The notes under the pieces: model-generated
What the model was told of the DNA's origin: nothing
Databases searched by the model: none
Seen by the model: the letters and a program-made list of their open reading frames with translations, nothing else
Made by a program: the position numbers and the translations under genes
Shown: positions 1 through 10,999 of the stretch, one piece after another
Layout: each line of letters begins with the position of its first letter
How positions within the stretch are numbered: the first letter of the stretch is position 1
Source: Cycas panzhihuaensis
Lineage: Eukaryota; Cycadophyta
Assembly: GCA_023213395.1 (NCBI GenBank)
Contig: CM041465.1
Location: 188,735,741 to 188,799,740, forward strand
Reading direction: 5' to 3'
Length of the DNA: 64,000 bases

Positions 1-250
1 CGCATCATTAATATCATGAACGTCAATGCAAATCTGAATCGTACCATTCTTCTTCACTACATGAACTATATTAGAGACCCATTGAGAATAGTCAACACTC
101 TCGATGAATCTAGCTCCTAAAAACTTCTCTACCTCTTACTTAATGGCAAAAGAGAGGTAAGGATGGATAGGGAATTATTTTTGTCATTTGGGTTTTATGC
201 TAGGAATTACTGTAATGTTATGTTCAATGATTTGGGAGTCAAATCCTTAC
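1..250 (-). pseudogene. pol: Tat-A reverse transcriptase, N-terminal part (cut by window edge)
   Basis: This is the amino-terminal part of a Ty3/gypsy reverse transcriptase, which copies the element RNA into DNA. The minus strand reads through residues resembling SQWVSNIVHVVKKNG and then ICIDVHDINDA, the block that in intact Tat elements reads K-x-G-K-x-R-x-C-x-D-x-R-D-x-N-x-A. The Arg of that block is His here. A stop lies upstream in the EKFL segment. The catalytic YxDD box lies beyond the left edge. The same block occurs in Tat-K around 62,620-62,700, which supports the call. Confidence 0.65.
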
Positions 251-1150
251 ATATCTTTATAGTCCCACATGAAAACTGAGTGGAACTCATAGAAGAGATC
301 CTTAAACTAGGTAATCTCTTGGGGAGTACAACTAGCTCCTAACTTGATAATTTCCAAAACATCCTTAATCTCTAGATCTACATCGATGGTTTATTCCATA
401 AGCATTAGATTCCCTTCCTCGAAATGGGAAGGGGTAGGCTCAATTAAAGAAATAGACTCTTGAGGACGAGAATAATCAACTATGACTCTTGAAAAACCTA
501 ACTTATAATGTCCATGAGGGAAACTAGGAGATGAACCTACTAAATGCTCTAGAATCACCTTGTCATTCTCAAAATGATCCACCTAAAAGAGATTGATGAG
601 AAAAAAGTTCTTAAATTGGAAAGTAGATGGAGAGAAAGGAATGAAGGATGAAGATGGGTCAACCAAAGAGTTTGCATAAATAGTAACAAACTCCACGATC
701 GAGGGAACATGAGAAAAATAGATGGGCCTATCTACAAACTCCCAAACTAAAGAAAAAGCTTGATTAAACTCTTGATGATTTACACTAGGGTTATGGTTAG
801 ACTAAGATATCAAGATAAGAGACAATGGTGAAGTATCCATATGAGGACGGGTAGGAAAAGAGACAATGGAAATAGAATTAACTTCCCATACTATAGTAGA
901 GGTGTCATTACTATTTTGACCTATATCAAGCAAATTGATATCTTCACCTCTTAATTATAGGTCTGGGTGTCAATGCAACAACATCTTCCTCTCATGGCTA
1001 TTCAACCATGTTTTAAAGAAAGAGGAGCGAGAGAAGGATGGGGGAGCATCAACATATGAATCATACATAACCAAACTTAGAGAAGTAGTTATCGAGTGAG
1101 TGGTAACAGAAGGAACTATTAGATTTACCCTTGAGCGTAAGCACAAAACC
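250..1150 (-). pseudogene. Tat-A protease-RT linker region
   Basis: Decayed minus-strand coding sequence between protease and RT. I recognise no domain. It includes an open stretch at 391-582 and a segment near 960-1,060 reading roughly TWLNSHERKMLLH. That segment is matched in Tat-K at 63,590-63,680 (TWLNRYEKKTLLYMHLDLE), so the linker is a conserved part of this Tat family. Several in-frame stops are present. In the family such linkers belong to the gag-pol polyprotein; I infer no separate function. Confidence 0.45.
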
Positions 1151-1630
1151 TATGAGAAATGAGTGTGAATAGAATTTGTACCAATAAGCCCAATTAGGGT
1201 TGGGCCTTGATGAGATGCAACTAAGCCCATTTGGGTTATCCATGGTCTACCCAAAAGTATATTATATTCTAAGTATAAGTTCATGATGGTAAGATCAGTG
1301 AGAACTATCGTTTCCTCTAATGTAAGAGGAAGAGTGACTTGACCTAACAACACCTTCTTATTCTTATCATACCCTTGGAAAATCCACTCGCATGGGGCAA
1401 AAAATCTCTAGATCCTCAATAAGATGAAGAGGGATTATATTGACAGATGATACTTGTCAATAATAACCTTCTTGATATTGATATCATCCTTTGTAATCTC
1501 AATGTAAAATAGGGGTATGTCATTCAGTGCATGGGTGAAATGACTAGATAAAGTAGCAAGGTCAAAAGAAATCATGGAAGTAGGTGAAGAAACTACCAAA
1601 GGAACTCCCAATATATCAAATAGAAGTTGA
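1150..1630 (-). pseudogene. pol: Tat-A retropepsin-like protease remnant
   Basis: Aspartic protease region that would cleave the polyprotein. The downstream half is clearest: residues resembling LTLEETIVLTDLT followed by YNILLGRPWI, the flap-to-C-terminal ILGRPWL motif typical of gypsy retropepsins. Upstream, IIDKYHLSVNIIP aligns with the usual active-site segment (IIDxGSxVNVLP), but the Gly-Ser of the active site is lost (D-K-Y). The domain is therefore predicted to be inactive. The call rests on the LGRPW motif and on its position between gag and RT. Confidence 0.55.
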
Positions 1631-2799
1631 TATTACTTAGGGCAATATTTTAACAAATTGATAACTGATATACCTACCATAATGGTCTTTAATTCTTCTA
1701 CCAAAGAGAAAGACCCATCCTTTAAAATAGAGGGAATGGACCTAAACCTGATGCAATGAGGGGGTACTAGAGGTAAAGAGATAGGATTCCTCACCATCAA
1801 ATCATCAAATGATTTAGATAGACTTATACTCTTTGTAGTCTCCACTATGTTTATAGTTCTCTTAGTGTCCCTACCTTTGGGAGGTGGGTAGGATTGATTA
1901 TTGTTTCTTTTCGTTGGAACATTTATGGGAATGGAAGTCTTCTTTGATGAATTAGAACTCGAAGATTCACCTTTATCATCTTGCACTTGCTTTTCTTTGC
2001 CTTTATCATCTTTATTTATCTTGTCATTATGTTGAGGTAATGGATCCTTATGGGTCATTTGGTCTTAGGGTTATTTAGAAGCTCGGTTTATTTGAACACA
2101 TGTATTTTGATTTGGATTTTGAATTGTTTGGCACTCACTTCTATCATGTGCATCTATATGATGGTATGAGTACCATTTGAGCTTGTTTCTTCCTCCCCTT
2201 GGTAAGGTGAATCACTTTGGTCTCTTGAGAAGGGTGACTTTGAGAAGGAGGATCAACACGCAACTTAGTATTGATTGCATATTTAAATGATTAATAAAGA
2301 GGTCAACTAATTGTTGGAATGAGAGAATGGAAGCTGAGGGGATATGTTAAAACCACTTCAAGGCATTGTCTTAAAGTGATTTAGGAAAAGGATGCATCAT
2401 AACATTGTCATATGACATAAAATCTATGCAAGCATGTATAAATACTTATATATAGGAGGCAGGGTCTTAAGAAGAGTCACCAAAAAATGTAGGCAACTTA
2501 GGAAGGAATGGAGGTGTAAGTGACAATAAGACCTTTCACAGGAAAGGAGACTTTATATAATCTAGGAAAGGCCTCCTTGGCCTCAATGTAGTAGGACGTT
2601 AAGGTAAGGATGGCAGATGAGGAATAGATGAATGAATGGGTTGTTATAATTATGGTTGTTGTTGTGAAACATCATGAGGTAGAAGAGTAGAGAGGGGAAT
2701 AAACCATATTGTAGGGTTAACCACAAAATTGGTTTGAGGTATAAGTTGTTAAGGGAAACTTGAATTAAAAGTATAAAAGGAATTAGGTTGTTGGCTAGG
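1630..2799 (-). pseudogene. gag: Tat-A gag, C-terminal half (zinc knuckle and gag core)
   Basis: Capsid/nucleocapsid protein remnant. From the Chromo-B insertion at 2,799 leftwards on the minus strand there is an Asn/His-rich stretch (HNNNHNYNN near 2,650), a decayed retrotransposon-gag core around 2,260-2,580 (FQQLVDLFINHLNMQ), then a zinc-knuckle remnant near 2,095-2,200 reading KWYSYHHIDAHDRSECQ. Tat-type knuckles normally read C-x-Y-H...G-H...C, so the first Cys (now Tyr) is lost while H and the last C remain. A Lys/Ser-rich open segment (1,633-2,058) links to protease. Gag continues right of Chromo-B at 9,972. Confidence 0.55.
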
Positions 2800-4035
2800 T
2801 GATCCAAATTTGAATGGACAAGTAAAGTCTTAGTCCAATCGAAATAAATTTAGAATAAATTTATAATAATATTACATTATTTTTGAAATTATTTGGATTT
2901 TTCCTTACAAAATTTCACATGTTTATACTCTATTGATAATACATAGGACTACTACAACAAGTAGGGAGAGAAGAAATGAGTGTTGAGTGCATTTTAGGCT
3001 TGTTACATACTCTTTGGTACCGTTACCAATGAACTATGTGTAAAGTTTTGGTTACCATTCAAGCAAAAACCCTTTCTTTGAGAAGATTTTTGCATGGCGT
3101 CTTCTTTGGACTATTATAGCCGGTTTTTTCTTCTTCCTTTGGCTACTAATAAGCCTTCTTGGGCTCCTTCAATGCCCCCACGAATAGATCTAGTTGCTTT
3201 TCTATTGCTCCTTCTGTTTGTTTCTTCTTGCACCTCTTTTTCTTCTATTCTCCTATGTAGTCTTTAATCTTGCAATCATTCTTCTTCTTTGGAAAGTTAT
3301 TTGGCATTAACTCCCCATGATTCTTGCTCCTCTTACTGTATTTATGGTTGTTGGGCATCCTTCTTCCACTTCCTTGAAGAAATCTAACAGTTTTAAAACC
3401 CTACTATGCATATTTTCTTTTTAAATGATTTTTTTTATTTTGATTTTTCAACTAACTTTTGAAAGGTTGAAAAACTAACTTAAATCCATTTATTCAAGGG
3501 TTTTCCTTCTTCTATTACATAGAGGACACGTATAAATGTATCCTCTTAAAATTTTATATGAAACGGACTCCTTTCTCCCCATCAAAATCATGTCTATTTT
3601 TTAATTTTTTAATTTCCTATTTTTTAATTTTTCATTTTTTAGGTTGCATTGGTTGCACTTCAGGACGCACTGGTTTCACTTCAGGTTATATTGGTTGCAC
3701 TTTAGGATGCACTAGTTGCACTTCAGGTTATACTGGTTGCACTTTAGGTTACACTGGTTGCACTTGTATACCACTTGGTTGCACTTGTAGTCTACTTGGT
3801 TATACCTGTAGTCCACTTGGTTGCACTTGTAGACCACTTCGTTGCACTTATAGCCAACTTAGTTACACTTATAGCCTACTTGGTTACACTTGTAGACCAC
3901 TTAGTTACACTTGCTTTATATTTTTTAAGCATCTCAATGGCATTTTTCTACTAAATGAAAGTTACAAACATGAAAAATAAATATAACAAGGTATTTTCAA
4001 GAGTATTATGAAATTAAAGATCCGAAAATGGATCA
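2800..4035 (-). repeat. Chromo-B 3' LTR (left copy)
   Basis: Direct repeat of 8,758-9,971, alignable from TGATCCAAATTT to GAAAATGGATCA. It contains an internal minisatellite (3,642-3,914). The inner side abuts a purine tract on the minus strand (4,036-4,051), the expected polypurine tract. The LTR length of about 1.2 kb differs slightly from its partner because of small indels in the minisatellite. Confidence 0.88.
3642..3914. repeat. Minisatellite inside Chromo-B 3' LTR
   Basis: Tandem degenerate units. The left part has about 15-bp units (GGTTGCACTTCAGGT-like); the right part has about 21-bp units (GGTTGCACTTGTAGACCACTT-like). Because the periods are multiples of three, the array stays open on the plus strand as a Cys/Thr/Gly/Leu-rich pseudo-repeat protein. 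This is repeat DNA, not a gene. A matching array sits in the other LTR. Confidence 0.85.
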
Positions 4036-4051
4036 AAACTCCCCTTTTTTA
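4036..4051 (-). other. Chromo-B polypurine tract
   Basis: On the minus strand the bases just before the 3' LTR are A/G-rich (AAAAAAGGGGAG then TTT). This is the expected primer for plus-strand DNA synthesis. Confidence 0.6.
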
Positions 4052-7000
4052 GGAGTTCATGGCCTCATAAACCTTATAGTTATAGATGAGGGAATTTGAC
4101 TTTCCCTTTCTCCCTATTATACCATTTTACCTTGTTGGGTACTTGTCCTTTTTCTGCAATCTTGAAGGACTCGATTGTGCCTCTTCTGGTCTTGGTCTAC
4201 TTCCTTTAAAGAATGCAATCATTTTGCATTGGTTCCTCTTTCTCTATTTGCAACTCCTCTAGATTTGGTAAGAGTGGAACTTCATCTTCATCTTCATCCA
4301 ATATGGATGGCTTGAACATCTTCAGATTCTTAACATTTATACCTGAATACATCTTCATGAATTCTGGAAGTTCAAGCTAGAAAGCATTTTTCCTAATCTT
4401 CTTCAAGATTGTAAAAGGACCATAATGTATAGGCTTTAGCTTTTTACCTTCACCTTGCAATTGTTTCTTTTTGAGATGCAACTAAACTCTATCTCCTTCC
4501 TTACAGGAATGGCTAGTTCTATGTGAATCATACCTCTGTTTATATCTTTGTTGAGATTTTTGAAACTGCTCCTCAACCTATTGATGGATTTTTCTGATTC
4601 TTTCCAAGAATCTTTATTCCTTTTCATCTCCTCCTTCCTCCTTCTCATTTCCAACAGAAAGTTGAGCAGAAAATTCTAGATTGAATGGACTTGCAAGTAG
4701 AAATCCTAAACATACCACAAATGGTGATTTTTAGGTTGAGTTATGGATAGCTTTATTGAAGGCAAATTACAAGTATAGGAGACTTTCATCCTAAGTCTTA
4801 GGATGCTTGGCATTGTATCCTCGTAATAGTTATACCAATGTCCTATTGATGACTTTAGTTTGATCATCTATTTACAGATGAAAGACCACGCTCATCTTTA
4901 ACTTCATATCCATCATTCCCCAAAGCATCTGCCAAAAGTGACTCAAAAATCTACTATCTTGATCAGAAATGATTGAGTTAGGAAGTCCAAAATGTTTCCA
5001 AACATGCTAGAAAAATAATCTAGCCATGTCTTCTCTTGTATGTGTCTCCCTACATGGAATTAACACCACCATTTTACTGAACCAATTAACAACTACAAAT
5101 AAATAATCCATACCATTTTTGGTTCGTGGTAGTCCTTCAAGGAAATCCATGGAGATACTCTCCCATGGTCATGATGGAATAGGAAGTGAAGTGTATAATC
5201 CAAACTTCCCATTGGTTAGCTTTGATGTGCTATACAATGTACATCCTCGTACTATCATAGTCAAGTCTTGCTATATATTTGGTCAATACATATATTGTTG
5301 TAAGTTTAGCAATGTCTTTGCCACTCCAAAGTATCCTGTAACTCGAGAGGTGTAAGCTTCTCTTACCTATTTCATTTGATGTGCATGCTTTGGAATGCAA
5401 AGCTTGTCTTTCTTAAAGAGAAGGCTATCTTTCAGCTGGAAATTAGCAACTAATTTTCCCTGTTGTAGTTGCTCAAACATACACTTGAATGCCTCATCTT
5501 CCAAGTACAAATCAACATATTCATCATGGCAAAAAGGTTTAAATTAAATAGCTACTAACAAACCATAAATACCTTGTTATTGAGGAGGTCTGGATATCAA
5601 GTCTGTACTTTTATTTGTTATGCCTTTTTTGTACTTGACCACAATGTGAAACTGTTGCAAATAGGACATCCACTTCATGTGCCTAGTCTGCTACAATTTG
5701 GAATGAGTCTGCAAGAATTGCAAAGGCTTGTGGTTGATGTGGATGACCACCTCTTTTCCTAACAAATATGGTCTCCAATGCTTAATTGCTTGGTGTAATA
5801 CATACATCTCTTTATCATAAGTTTGGTAGTTTATGATAGCTCCATTAAATATATTTGAATGGTATGTTATTAATCTTTCCTCTTGCTTCAACACTTCTCC
5901 TATGGCATAGCCTAAAGTATCAATCTCTAATTCAAATGGTTTCTATAATGAGGGTAAGGCTAACACTGGTGCCTCATAAATTTTCTACTTTAAAAGCCTG
6001 AAAGCTTTCTCTTGTTCATTCTCATAATGAAACTTTGCATGTCCTCCTATCAATGCATGAATAGGTGCTACAATTTGAGAGAATCTGAAAATAAATTTTC
6101 TTAAATATTGACATGCACCAATAAAACTTCTTACCTCTGTGGTTGTCTTAGGTATGGGCCAATTGAGAATGACTCTAATCTTTGTTGGGTCAATCTTCAA
6201 TTCTCCCCCTCTAACTATAAAACCTAAGAAGATAAGAGATTGCTTTCCAAACTTGCACTTCTTTAGATTACATTTTAGTTGTTGCTCTTGGAGGACTTTG
6301 AGTATTTGCTCGACACGTTGGAGCTGATCCTCTTAAGTATGACTAAAAATTAGAATATCATCTATATAAACAGTTACAAAGTTATCAATAAAGGGTCTTA
6401 ATACCTCATTCATCAACCTCATAAAGGTGGCAAGTGCATTGCACAGACCAAAATATATCACCAACCATTCGAACAACCCTTGCTTTGATTTGAAGGCTGT
6501 CTTCCAAGTATCCCCCTCATGGATTTAAACATGATGGTAGCCTAATTTTAGGTCCAACATGCTGAAACATCTTGCGAACTGTAGCTGGTCCAATAAGTCA
6601 TCTATCCATGGTAAGGGATGTCGATTCTTTATGGTGATCTTGTTCAAAGCTCGGTAGTCAATGCATGTTCTCCATTCTCCATCTTTCTTCAACACTAAAA
6701 CAATAGGTGAACCATATGGGGAATAACTCAGCTTGATCACTTCTTGCTCCAAGAGTTCTTGAATATGCTTCTTAATCTCTTCATTCTCCAAAACTAAGTT
6801 TCGATAGAGACTAATATTAGGCAAAGGTGAATCGACAACCAATTAGATTTCATGTTCAATCACCCTTTTAAGGGGTAGCCTTTTGGATCCTAGAATACAT
6901 CATTATACCTATTCCTTAGGCCTTTAATTTGTTGCACTTGTTTCCTATCCATCGCTTGCATTGAGGACTCTGCTTTCTCTTTTTCTTCCACCTTTTGCTT

Positions 7001-8583
7001 CACCATTAACAGCACAAATCTCCTACAAGCATTAATCAATCTTTTTACTTATTGGTAAGATATGAGAGAGATATTATTTTGTGGCTTTGATGCATTGATC
7101 AGATATGATTTCCCATCCTTGATGAGTCAAATTTTCCTCAGCCTCCTATGATGAACTCCATCTCTATCATAGAGATATGGGTTGCTAAACACAACTTGAT
7201 AAACATCCAAAGGAACTACCTCACATTCAACTTTATTAATGAACTTTTTAGAAATTACAAATTTAAACTTACATTGGTGAGTAACCTGCAACTCTAAATC
7301 TTTTGCAGTTATCCAAGAGGATATGGTTTTGGATGTGAATACATTTTTAATCCCAGCTTCTTTACTAATGCCTATGAGATTAAATTCTTTTGGCTTCCTC
7401 TATCAAAGATAACATCAAATATACTTTGTTTCACTTGGATTCTTACCATGAAGAGCTCCTCTCTAACCTTTGGATCAACTTGTTGATGGTTGTTTTTAGG
7501 CTCCACATTAGCCATGAGCATCATCTTCTCATTAGCTCCTTCAATTCCGCAAACATCTTCATCACCTATATAGTTAAGTAAAGCTTTACCTTCAGTTCTA
7601 ACTTTACCTTTCCCCTTGTTCTTGAGTTGCTTCTCTGGATGTAAGGACTAACAATCTTCTATGTTATGACACGCTCACTTGCAATGTGTACAAGTGACTT
7701 TGATTTAGGTGGTATTAGCTTGTTTATTTTTTCCAAAAGCCCCCATCGATTTTTGTTCAACTTTACTTGGAAACTTCTTTCCTTGGGCAGGTTTATTGAT
7801 ACCTTATAGAAGTGCAAACCTTTTCCTCTCTGTGAAAACCTTCTTATTCCTCTTTTCTATAGCAATCACCTTCTTGCTAGCTTCATCGAGTGATTTAACT
7901 TCAAACAATTGAAGTTCTTACTAAATATGCTAGTGCAGCCCTACAATATACTTCAGTATGATGTCTTTACCCAATATAGAGATGCCCAACATAACAGCTT
8001 ACTTTTAAAATTCTGTTGTGTAGTCTTGGATATTTTGGCCTTTCTCTTATCGGTAATACTACCATTTAATCCTCTGCTGCTCTTTATACCCAATAGGGTA
8101 GAATTACTTCTTTATGAGGATTTTAAATTAATGCCATATAATTTCATCTATATTATGGGATTTAAGGTAAGCATTCCACCAAACTAATATATTCTTAGAC
8201 AATTTTAACCTAGCAAAAGTAATTTTCTATTGGGTTTTATACCTATAAATGGAAAAATATGTTTTTAGTTAGTCCAACCAACTATCTAACTTGTCGGCAT
8301 CTAAGGTTCCATCATAAACAGGTAATTCAAGTTTTGCCTCTATCTTGAATGGATATGTTATTACTGATGGACTATCATCTTCTTCCTCTTCTTGTTGGTC
8401 ATTTGTAGGTTCTTCATTTATTTCCTCTTTCACCAGTTCATCTTCTTCCTTCTTTATACCTTTGGTTGTTAAAGAAGTTGCACCTTGTTGAGAGACTAGT
8501 TGCGCCACAAGATGGGTTAGTATGTCAAGGTTGTTCTCTATCTTTATGAACCTTTTCTCCATCTCTTACTTTGGCTCAGCCAT
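4052..8583 (-). pseudogene. gag-pol: Chromo-B gag-pol polyprotein, multiply broken
   Basis: A single gag-pol unit starting at an ATG (8,583, minus; MAEPK...). Domains in order: gag with an acidic patch and a SWLD capsid start (8,583 to about 7,700); CCHC knuckle at 7,692-7,651 reading CTHCK...CHNIEDC, with all four ligand positions present; protease with active site D-R-G (7,404-7,393; normally D-S/T-G); RT (about 6,842-6,120) with YIDD intact at 6,368-6,357; RNase H (about 6,030-5,600); integrase (about 5,400-4,480); GPF motif near 4,420; and a C-terminal chromodomain-like segment. Numerous in-frame stops, many TAG, interrupt it. The integrase catalytic Glu is Lys (4,856-4,854), and the zinc-finger His reads Tyr (TGYFG). 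Confidence 0.82.
4085..4230 (-). pseudogene. Chromodomain-like C-terminus of Chromo-B integrase
   Basis: After the GPF module and an acidic linker (ILDEDEDE), the minus strand reads KTRRGTIESFKI, then KGQVPNKVKWYN and FPHL. The pattern T-R-R-G...F-x-I...K-G-x-x-P...W matches the core of chromodomains at the end of plant chromoviral integrases, which are thought to bind modified histones and guide insertion. The tRNA-iMet PBS is also usual for chromoviruses. The segment is degenerate, so a generic C-terminal extension is the alternative. Confidence 0.45.
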
Positions 8584-8739
8584 CTTCCTTCGTTGTCTAT
8601 GCTTTCTCTCAAGCGCTTCAGTTAAAGGCTTACCAGTCAACAAATACTAGAACAAAGAGGGTTTTCTTCAGATAAAATAAAGAGGGTTTTCTTTTTCTTC
8701 TTTAAAATCCCTAAATTCCTAAGGGTTTCAAGAAAACTA

Positions 8740-8751
8740 GCTCTGATACCA
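8740..8751 (-). other. Chromo-B primer-binding site (tRNA-iMet)
   Basis: The minus strand reads TGGTATCAGAGC, the standard plant retrotransposon PBS complementary to the 3' end of initiator tRNA-Met. It lies about 6 bases inside the 5' LTR and fixes the element's orientation. Confidence 0.9.
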
Positions 8752-8757
8752 AAATAT

Positions 8758-9971
8758 TTAATCTAAATTTAAATGAAAAAGTAAAGACTTAGTCTAATAG
8801 AAACAAATTTAGAACAAATTTACAATGATGTTACATTATTTTTGAAATTATTTAGATTTTTCCTTACAAAATTCTATATGTTTGTGCTCTACTGAGCATG
8901 CATAGGACTACTACAGCAAGTAGGGAGAGAAGAAATGAGCACTGGGCATATTTCAGGTTTGTTACATACTCTTTGGTACCATTACCAATGAACTATAGGT
9001 GAAGTTTTGGTTGTTGTTCAAACAAAAACCCTTTCTTTGAGAAGATTTCTGTCTGGTGTCTTCCTTGGACTACTACAGTTGGTTTTTTCTTCTCTCTTTG
9101 GCTACAACTAAGCCTTCTTGGGCTCCTTTAATGCCCCCACGAATAGATTTGGGTGCTTTCTATTGCTTCTTCTGTCTATTTTCTTCTTGCACCTCTTTTT
9201 CTTCTATTCTCCTATGCAGTCTTTAATCTTAGAGCCATTCTTCTTCTTTTGAAAGTTATTTGGCATTAACTCCTTATGATTCTTACTCCTCTTGCTATGT
9301 TTACAGTTGTTAGGGATCCTTCTTCCTCTTCCTTGAATAAATCTGGTAGTTTTACAAACCTACTGTGCATATTTTCTTTCTAAATAATTTTTCCTATTTT
9401 AGTTTTTCAACTAACTTTTGAATAGTTGAAAAACCAACTTAAATCAATTTATTCAAGGGTTTTCTTTCTTTTATTACATAGAGGACACGTATAAACTCAT
9501 CCTCCTAAAATTTTGTGTGAAATAGACTCATTTTTCCCCATCAAAATTGTATTTGTTTTGCCATTTTTCCATTTTTTATTTTTCCATTTTTCTATTTTTT
9601 GCTTTTTAGGTTACACTAGTTACACTTCAGGATGTATTGGTTATACTTCAGGTTGTACTGATTGCACTTCAGGTTGCACTTATAGACCACTTGGTTACAC
9701 TTATAGTCTACTTGGTTGCACTTATAGACCACTTTGTTGCACTTATAGTCTACTTGGTTACACTTATAAACCACTTTGTTGCACTTATAACCCACTTGGT
9801 TGTACCTGTAGCCCACTTGGTTGCTCTGTAAACCACTTAGTTACATATGCTTTGCATTTTTTAAGCATCTCAATGGTATTTTTCTACTAAATGAAGCTTA
9901 CAAACATGAAAAATAAATATAACAAGGCATTTTAAAGAGTATTATAAAATTAAAGATCTAAAAATGGATCA
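8758..9971 (-). repeat. Chromo-B 5' LTR (right copy)
   Basis: Partner of the LTR at 2,800-4,035. It aligns end to end, with scattered transitions and small indels. It carries its own version of the internal minisatellite (about 9,608-9,846), where the period again leaves open frames on both strands. It ends GGATCA at 9,971, followed by GTAGG. Confidence 0.88.
9608..9846. repeat. Minisatellite inside Chromo-B 5' LTR
   Basis: Second copy of the LTR minisatellite, with units of about 15 and 21 bp (GGTTGCACTTATAGACCACTT-like). Unit order resembles that of the left LTR, so the array existed before this insertion rather than arising afterwards. Open frames on both strands (Cys/Thr-rich plus, Lys/Cys/Asn-rich minus) are repeat artefacts. 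Confidence 0.85.
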
Positions 9972-10970
9972 GTAGGTCTAAGAATATGTGAAAAGGAAGT
10001 GGGATTAGAAGTCCTCAAAGATTGTAATTGTCCTACAAAATATGTGAGGGTGGGCTGAATAAATGTCAGAAATATATTACGATGAGAAAATCATATATAC
10101 ACTCTAGGAGATGGTGGGTAAGGTATAGTACCATGGGACCAAATAATATGCAATGCATGAAGGGGTACCTAAATAATAGAAGAAATGGGATGTGAAGAGG
10201 CAATCCTATCAGAGGAAGAATGAATCGATTGTAAACTAGGTAAGGCTAAAACCACTTGATTGGAAGTGGATACATGCATAGTACAAGGGTTACCATGAGC
10301 GATAATGGTGGTATCACATTCATGGGTAAGAGCTATAGAATGGGAAGAATGAATCCAAGCTTGTTACTTAGAAGAAGATTGATGAGGTTGTGAATAAATG
10401 GATTTATAATCATCAATTTCCTCCATAGGAAGGGAATGAGGTCATGACATAAGTCTTGGTGAAGGAGGATGAGAAGGGTGAGGAGACTGCATGGAATTGG
10501 GCAAGGGGTCCCCTCAACCGACTCATAGTCTTCACCTAAGGGATCGATTTGAGTATGTTATAGTAGAGATGATATAGTATGAGTCTCCAGGTAAAACAGG
10601 TCATGATAACTAGCCATGAGTAGTGGGGTAGGGATCCTAGTAAGGACTGGCTCAAGGAAAGATGGATGTAGTTGACCTGAAGGTGGTTCTTCTTATGCGA
10701 AAAAAGGATCCATAAAAGAAGAATCACCAAGGTATTTGGAAAGTTCTAGATATTCCTACTTCACTGGTATATTATATAATTGGGTTAAATCTTTGGGAGG
10801 ATAAACATATATGTCATATGCTTGAAGTTCTAAAGATTCAACATAAGATGATGAAACATCTTGACTAAAGTGTGATGGCCACACTTAAAAATTAGGCGTA
10901 ATTTCTTGAAGTCTCAATGAGTACCTAGGGGTAGGTGTTTTTATTTCTATAGCTTTATTTGAGGATAAAT
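9972..10970 (-). pseudogene. gag: Tat-A gag, N-terminal region
   Basis: Minus-strand continuation of the gag interrupted at 2,799. It reads as a Pro/Ser/His-rich, poorly conserved sequence (for example SPHPSHPPSPR near 10,460) with many in-frame stops. N-terminal gag of Tat elements is normally long and variable, so assignment rests on its position between the PBS (10,974-10,994) and the gag core. I see no other gene here. Confidence 0.45.
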
Positions 10971-10973
10971 GGT

Positions 10974-10994
10974 GGCTCCCCAGTATGGTTACCA
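10974..10994 (-). other. Tat-A primer-binding site, non-Met type
   Basis: The minus strand reads TGGTAACCATACTGGGGAGCC. Tat-H has the near-identical TGGTGACCATACTGGGGACTC at 31,194-31,214. This differs from the tRNA-iMet site used by Chromo-B and the copias. Which tRNA it matches was not checked. From memory, Tat/Ogre elements often use a tRNA-Arg-type primer. Confidence 0.75.
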
Positions 10995-10999
10995 GAAAG

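Larger units (their letters stand above)
2800..9971 (-). mobile_element. Chromo-B: nearly complete Ty3/gypsy element (chromovirus-like), minus strand
   Basis: Both LTRs (2,800-4,035 and about 8,758-9,971), a perfect 12-base primer-binding site for initiator tRNA-Met (8,740-8,751, minus), gag, protease, RT, RNase H, integrase and a possible chromodomain are all in canonical gypsy order. LTR tips are inverted TGATCC...GGATCA on the left copy; the right copy starts TAATCT, a G-to-A change. Flanks are CTAGG (2,795-2,799) and GTAGG (9,972-9,976), a 5-bp target duplication with one mismatch. It lies inside the gag of Tat-A. Stops and missing catalytic residues show it is dead. Confidence 0.88.

Noticed and set aside
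3642-3914. Regular short repeats that could resemble a CRISPR array
   Set aside because: Units are directly adjacent without unique spacers, lie inside an LTR, recur in the partner LTR, and the sequence is plant nuclear DNA.
3558-3980. 140-residue plus-strand open frame, rich in Cys, Thr, Gly and Leu repeats
   Set aside because: It is the translation of the LTR minisatellite. The same array in the partner LTR (9,513-9,890) is open on both strands, because the unit length is a multiple of three.
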